Source: Bidens hawaiensis
Lineage: Eukaryota > Streptophyta > Magnoliopsida > Asterales > Asteraceae
Length of the DNA: 64,000 bases
NCBI GenBank assembly: GCA_021521415.1
Contig: JAIQDT010001736.1
Coordinates: 62,001-126,000 of the forward strand
Direction: 5' to 3'
Shown: positions 59,831-64,000 of the stretch, piece after piece
Numbering within the stretch: position 1 is the stretch's first letter
How the letters are laid out: the number at the start of each line of letters is the position of its first letter
The notes under the pieces: model-generated
Told to the model about the DNA's origin: nothing
Databases searched by the model: none
Seen by the model: the letters and a program-made list of their open reading frames with translations, nothing else
Made by a program: the position numbers and the translations under genes

Positions 59831-60546
59831 CAACAGCTACGGGTTTGGTCTTAACCCACTAATCTCTTATGTTTTAACGTATAAACCTTGGATATGATCT
59901 TAACCATTCCCGTAAATGTTCCCAAGGCCAATTTCGGATAAGACTTGGCTCGGAAAAGCATAAAGTTTGGACCTTTAGGCTTAAAACATTCAATACTAGA
60001 TCCAAGGTTTATTTTAAACGCATCCATGGTTATAATGTTGTTAGGTTCGTTTTTAACATCAAGCTTGCTACTTTAACACTCGTTTATACCCGATCTACTC
60101 TAGGTTCAAGTTTCAAGACTAAACGTTCATAAAAATGTAAACTTTAAAATCAAGAACACCTTTACCAGTTTGTTTGGTCTCGGTTAGCTTGTTTATGAAC
60201 TCTAAATCTTGTATATAGCTAGTGTAATAAAGATCTAATACAAACTAACGTCCGTTTGGTCTCAAATCTCTCTCGTCTCTCTCGGCCGTATATATGGTGT
60301 AGGTGTATGTGTGTTTTTGAGTGTGTAGAGAATAAGATGGAAAGAAATGAGGATTTAGGGTTTTAGAGTGGTTTAAGGGGGTATTTATGTCCCTTAAAGC
60401 CCATGGACCTAAGGCCCATTACTCTTTAATCCATCTTAATTAATCCAAATCCATGTTTCTTCTTTATTTAACACTAATTAATTATTTAACACACGACAAT
60501 TTAACGCAACTCTCTTTATTTAATATTAGAATATTTAGATGTTACA

Positions 60547-62475
60547 ACTAACTAACTATGTTTGTTATATTTATATTGTGCTTGTAGCTTACGCAAGACT
60601 CAAACGGTCTACAACGGGTAGATGACTCATTCTTTCTAAAAGCTCGGAGAAACAGCTGAAATACACGTGGGATGAAGACTAAGTCGTTAATTAATCAATG
60701 CGGCTAGGGTTCCCAAATTGGTAGCACTTATTGTTATTTTCATTTCCTATATAAATGAGGCTATTAGAACGCTATAGGACACATTTTGCACTCACAATAC
60801 TCACAATTGTATTCTACTTATCGTTCTCAACTAGTTCCCGAGCTGTAATCACCATTTTACATTAATAAATTGAGGCAGGGGATAATTTTCCCCTCCCTAG
60901 GTTATTTTCCGAGGATCCTCCCCAGGATCTAAAGTTATTCCTCGCTAGATTGTTGTGTTCACCTTTACTTTTACTGCATTTGTTTACTATATCAGTCACC
61001 TCTCTACTGAAAAGCACACTACGTCACTTAAGGAATTTGCTCAATTATTGTTTTGGTAATTTTTGACCAAAACATATAAACATTGGCTTGTATGTGCTAT
61101 ACACATTTATATATAGATATAAATATATATATATATATACATTTATTTATGTACCTTGGAAAGTCAAAGGTTGGCTTATTTGTGTATGCATCTGTGTATA
61201 TATGTGTATATATCTATGTATGCATAGATATATACATATATGCATCTGTCCATGTGTATATATGTATGTTTGTATCTGGAAAGTCAAACATTGGCTATGT
61301 ATGTTTCTGTGTGTATGTATTTATCGGTGTATCTATCTGTGTTAATACATGTAAAGTCACAGTTTACATTGGAAAGTCAAACTGTGTATGTGTGCACCTT
61401 GTGTTTCAATTGGTTTAGTTTGTGGAAAGTCAAACTAGGAAAATCTTTGATTTCATGCCAATTTGGTTAATTTTATTCAAATAATTAGTTTAGATAGTCA
61501 ATATTATGATTACTTATATTTATTAGATTGTAATAACTAGCTTGCATTAAAGGTCAATGGGTAAAATAAAGTCAACCCTTAAAAGTCAATTATCGGATGG
61601 TTAAAACAGTTGGAACGAAAATTAGTTAACACACAGAGGGTCCAAATTGTATGTATTTAAAACCACAGGGTTTCAAATTGCAAGGGTAGAACATTCTTTT
61701 CGCATAAAACAAACTTTGGGTTCACAACGGGGTCCTAATTGCAAAACAATGCTAACCACAGGGACCATAATTGCAAAATTTCCACAACGGGGTTGAAAGC
61801 TGCGTTTGGGGTTCCACCACAGGAACCAACATTGCAATTAACTCTTTTTTTATGAAGATTTTGATGTAAAAATTATTAAAAACGAGTACTTTTAAAAATA
61901 TGTATCTTTTTAATATGAGTTTGTAAAAATTCTTTTTGTTAAACTCTTTTAACAACAGAGTACTTTAAGTATGTTTGATTATGTTTGATGAATGTAACTT
62001 TTTTTTAATATTTTTTTTATACTTGAAATAATATTGATTAAAAAATAAACATTTTTATGATTTATAATAGTTTTTAAGGAATAAATTAAACCTTAAATGA
62101 GATATATGTAATAAAAAAATTGGTTTAGATTGAGTTGTGAATGAAAGTGAAAAGTTTGGTTAGGTTGGGTTGTGTAGATGGAAAATAGAGATATTAGTTT
62201 TTTATTGAAAGTTAGGTTGGGTTGGGTTACGAATAAAGCAAGTCTAACAACACTACGGCAAACTTGCAAAATGTTCAGAGCAACTTATATATGTGTGTTA
62301 CAAGATGTTTAGGCTGGACCATCGTTAAGGATCTTGCCACTTAGCACAGTAAATAGAGGACGACCTCTTTTACCTTCCCTTTTTAGATCAAAAGATCGTG
62401 AAACTATTTTCATTTTTGGTCTATATTTAGGTATTCTTTTAACATTTTATTAATTACTACGTGTCATTGGATTGA
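60547..62475. other. Unassigned flank with LTR-like leader and simple repeats
   Basis: 60547-60551 is the right TSD of the solo LTR. 60750-61070 has a TATATAAATGAGG box and a leader-like stretch that may be part of another LTR, without identifiable ends. 61083-61350 is a TA/TGTATA low-complexity run, which explains its long overlapping open frames. GGAAAGTCAAA recurs at about 61159, 61279, 61371 and 61425. Interspersed repeats at 61625-61850 are listed separately. The rest (61850-62475) is AT-rich with nothing recognised. Confidence 0.5.
61625..61850. repeat. Interspersed CACAGGG...AATTGCAA repeat
   Basis: Five degenerate copies of the pair CACAGGG(A/T)CC ... ATTGCAA at about 45-55 bp spacing (near 61662, 61716, 61757, 61783 and 61817), for example CACAGGGACCATAATTGCAA. 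Similar short repeats occur in many plant genomes; no element is recognised. Confidence 0.6.
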
Positions 62476-63864
62476 TGATAAAGACCGATTCGAGATGGTC
62501 AAACCCCCGATAGACTCGTGGAGTGGGTTAGGCTCCAAGAACAAGAGAGTAAAAGAGAAACCAAACTTGAGATAAACTCCCGATAGACTCGTGGAGGTTT
62601 CTCAAACGAAGATTACAATATATACAAAAACGAAGACATAAAAATAGGAAAAGATAAGCAATAAGGAAACCTGACTATAATATAATAAGGAAACTAAAGA
62701 AAAAATACACTTAATTAATAAATTAAATTTAAATAATATTTATGATCATATCAATTCCTCGCCCTTCAAAACGTTCTTGTCCTCACGAACGGAAAGTGTT
62801 TTCCACGGTGGTCGTCATTCGACTATTCCAACCGCATTCGGTGCAGTCACAACGGCCCGCCAAGGTGATCGGCGCCTGCATATTCCCATGGAATTAGGCT
62901 CAATTGCGACGTGATTCAATGGTGGGTCCCACTCCCTTCTCCCAACTTCACATTCCAGAGATGATTTAGAGTTTTGTGCAGTGAGATGGAAGGTTGGGAA
63001 AGTTTCTGGGTTGGCTCTGGTTTGTATGCCAGCTTTGGTTTTGATGGGATGTTACCGGCTTGAAGTGGTGCATGATTTGATGAATTTGGGTTTAAGGTTT
63101 TCAGCTTGAATTTGTTCAACGTGGGCATATGTTGAATGAGAATTACATTGGGTGGTGGTTTTATTTTTGAAGACATTTGGTTTTTCTTGTTGACAAAGAG
63201 AGCCAAATGGATGGTCTTCTTGGGTGTCGGCATAGATAAGGTCGTGGTGGTTGTGAGGTTGTTTGTTCGGCTAGGTTTTTGTTAATTGTGGAGATGTAGG
63301 CCTTGGTTTGTTTGGCTAGTTTTGGGAAGGTTATTGGTGGTGGTATTATGCTATTTGCGGTTACTGGTATTGGTGGTGGTGGCTCTGGTTGATCTGAGGA
63401 GGTAAATTTGGTGATGGCGGCTGCGAGGGATGTGGTGTAGGTGTGTAGCGCTTCGATGTTTGCGGTTGGTTGAGCGGCCATGGCGGCATTATGTTTCAGC
63501 AACCAGTTGAGTCGCTCGGCCAAGCCCATGATCAGATCATCACGTGACGAAGGTGACATGAGTACGATTGATGAAAGCAACAAATTGATATAGACCGATT
63601 CGAGATGGTCAATCTCTTAATAGACCCGTAGAGTGGGTTAAGCTCCAAGAACAAGAGAGAAGAAGAGGAACCAAAGTTGAGACAAATTTTATGATTATTT
63701 TTCTTATTCTTTCTCAAACGAAGATTACAATATATTTGAAAACAAAAACATAAAAATAGGAAAAAATAAACAATAAAGGAACCAAACTATAATACAATAA
63801 GAAAACTAAATAAAAAATAAACTTGATTAAGAAATTAAATTTAAATAATATTAATGTCATATCA
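62476..63864 (-). mobile_element. Small internally deleted gypsy-like element G
   Basis: Direct repeats 62476-62753 and 63586-63864 (about 278 bp each) start TGATA and end TATCA, as LTRs do. Between them lie only 832 bp. On the minus strand, next to the right repeat, comes TTTGTTGCTTTCATC (a primer-site-like start), then a short gag-like frame; next to the left repeat is the purine tract AAGGGCGAGGAAT. No matching target duplication was seen (ATTGA left, ATATT right). It has too little sequence to be autonomous. Confidence 0.65.
62916..63585 (-). pseudogene. Gag-like remnant inside element G
   Basis: A minus-strand open stretch at 63583-63161 contains MGLAERLNWLLKHNAAMAAQ and a Pro-rich segment. 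It then continues in another frame to 62916 (KPKLAYKPEPTQKL, LWNVKLGEGSG). It looks like the beginning of a gypsy polyprotein joined by deletion to unrelated tail sequence. No protease, RT or integrase motif is present. Confidence 0.45.
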
Positions 63865-64000
63865 ATATTCTCCACCAAACATTTGATCAATTACTACACA
63901 TTGTGTTGGGTGTAAAATCATGTTTTAGATTTAGAGAAGGAAAAAAAAATATGATTCCTCGTATAATGTCTTACTAGGGTATAGTCCCGTGTTACACACG
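63865..64000. other. AT-rich right edge of window
   Basis: 136 bp with a run of A near 63940 and no recognised feature. Confidence 0.5.

Larger units (their letters stand above)
58278..60546 (-). mobile_element. Solo LTR of family F with target duplication
   Basis: It starts TGTAAGGCCCCGTTACCGG and ends GATGTTACA; length 2,269 bp. Flanking ACTAA occurs at 58273-58277 and 60547-60551. No internal region lies between, so this is a solo LTR left by recombination between two LTRs of one insertion. It matches LTR F1 (1-1806) in reverse complement. It contains the 33-bp array (58740-58922), the GC-rich block (59338-59440) and the GCGAACTTA motif array (59440-59830). Confidence 0.9.

Noticed and set aside
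60565..61076. Second solo LTR right of family F2
   Set aside because: A TATA box and leader-like stretch are present, but candidate ends TGTGC...AAAACA have flanks TATAT and TATAA that do not match, and no partner copy exists in the window.
61083..61470. Three overlapping open frames rich in Tyr, Ile and Cys
   Set aside because: Low-complexity TGTATA/TATATA sequence open in several frames; typical artefact.

Overview
This window is plant nuclear DNA from a repeat-dense, heterochromatin-like region. It contains LTR retrotransposons nested to four levels and almost no host coding sequence. The retrotransposon types (Sirevirus-like Ty1/copia with a large third ORF, a Tekay-like chromovirus, initiator-Met tRNA primer sites) indicate an angiosperm. 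The style of the third ORF and of a gag-like pseudogene reminds me of Asteraceae, but I cannot prove the family from the sequence alone. No functional host gene, rRNA, tRNA or CRISPR array was found.

Layout. 1-1806 is part of a long LTR (family F, sense +). 1807-1984 may be a scrap of an exon-intron-exon gene on the minus strand. 1985-2540 is the start of a gypsy-type LTR (D), cut by Sirevirus A (minus strand, 3' LTR 2541-3028). A's pol is interrupted at 11160 by Sirevirus B of the same family (11161-51775, TSD CTAAC); A resumes at 51776-52074 and is then interrupted again. B carries two insertions: a 12.2 kb chromovirus E in its 3' LTR (11590-23801, TSD TAACA) and a 15.1 kb Sirevirus C of a second family on the plus strand (27157-42238, TSD TCATT). 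52075 to about 53343 looks like another LTR (H). 53344-58277 is AT-rich, with a copia LTR remnant and a gag-like pseudogene. 58278-60546 is a solo LTR of family F, sense -, TSD ACTAA. 62476-63864 is a 1.4 kb internally deleted gypsy-like element (G). By hand comparison the LTR pairs differ by about 1.6% (E), 2.0% (C) and 2.2% (B), so the nest is fairly recent.

How the parts work together. The Sireviruses encode Gag, protease, integrase, reverse transcriptase and RNase H, then a spacer of 3-4 kb, then a third ORF of about 1,000 codons (A, B) or 1,500 codons (C) on the same strand. All copies carry nonsense and frameshift lesions, and C has also lost the end of gag, the protease and most of integrase. 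The most interesting observation is a two-promoter layout. In A, B and C, a TATA box, a pyrimidine-rich start region and a candidate 5'UTR intron sit just before the third ORF. Both this internal promoter and the LTR promoter are preceded by an array of the same short motif. The motif differs between families: TTCGTTA/TTCGCTA in A and B, CGAGTA/CGAGCA in C. The spacer also holds noncoding blocks conserved between the two families. I suggest, as inference only, that the third-ORF protein or a host factor recognises these arrays.
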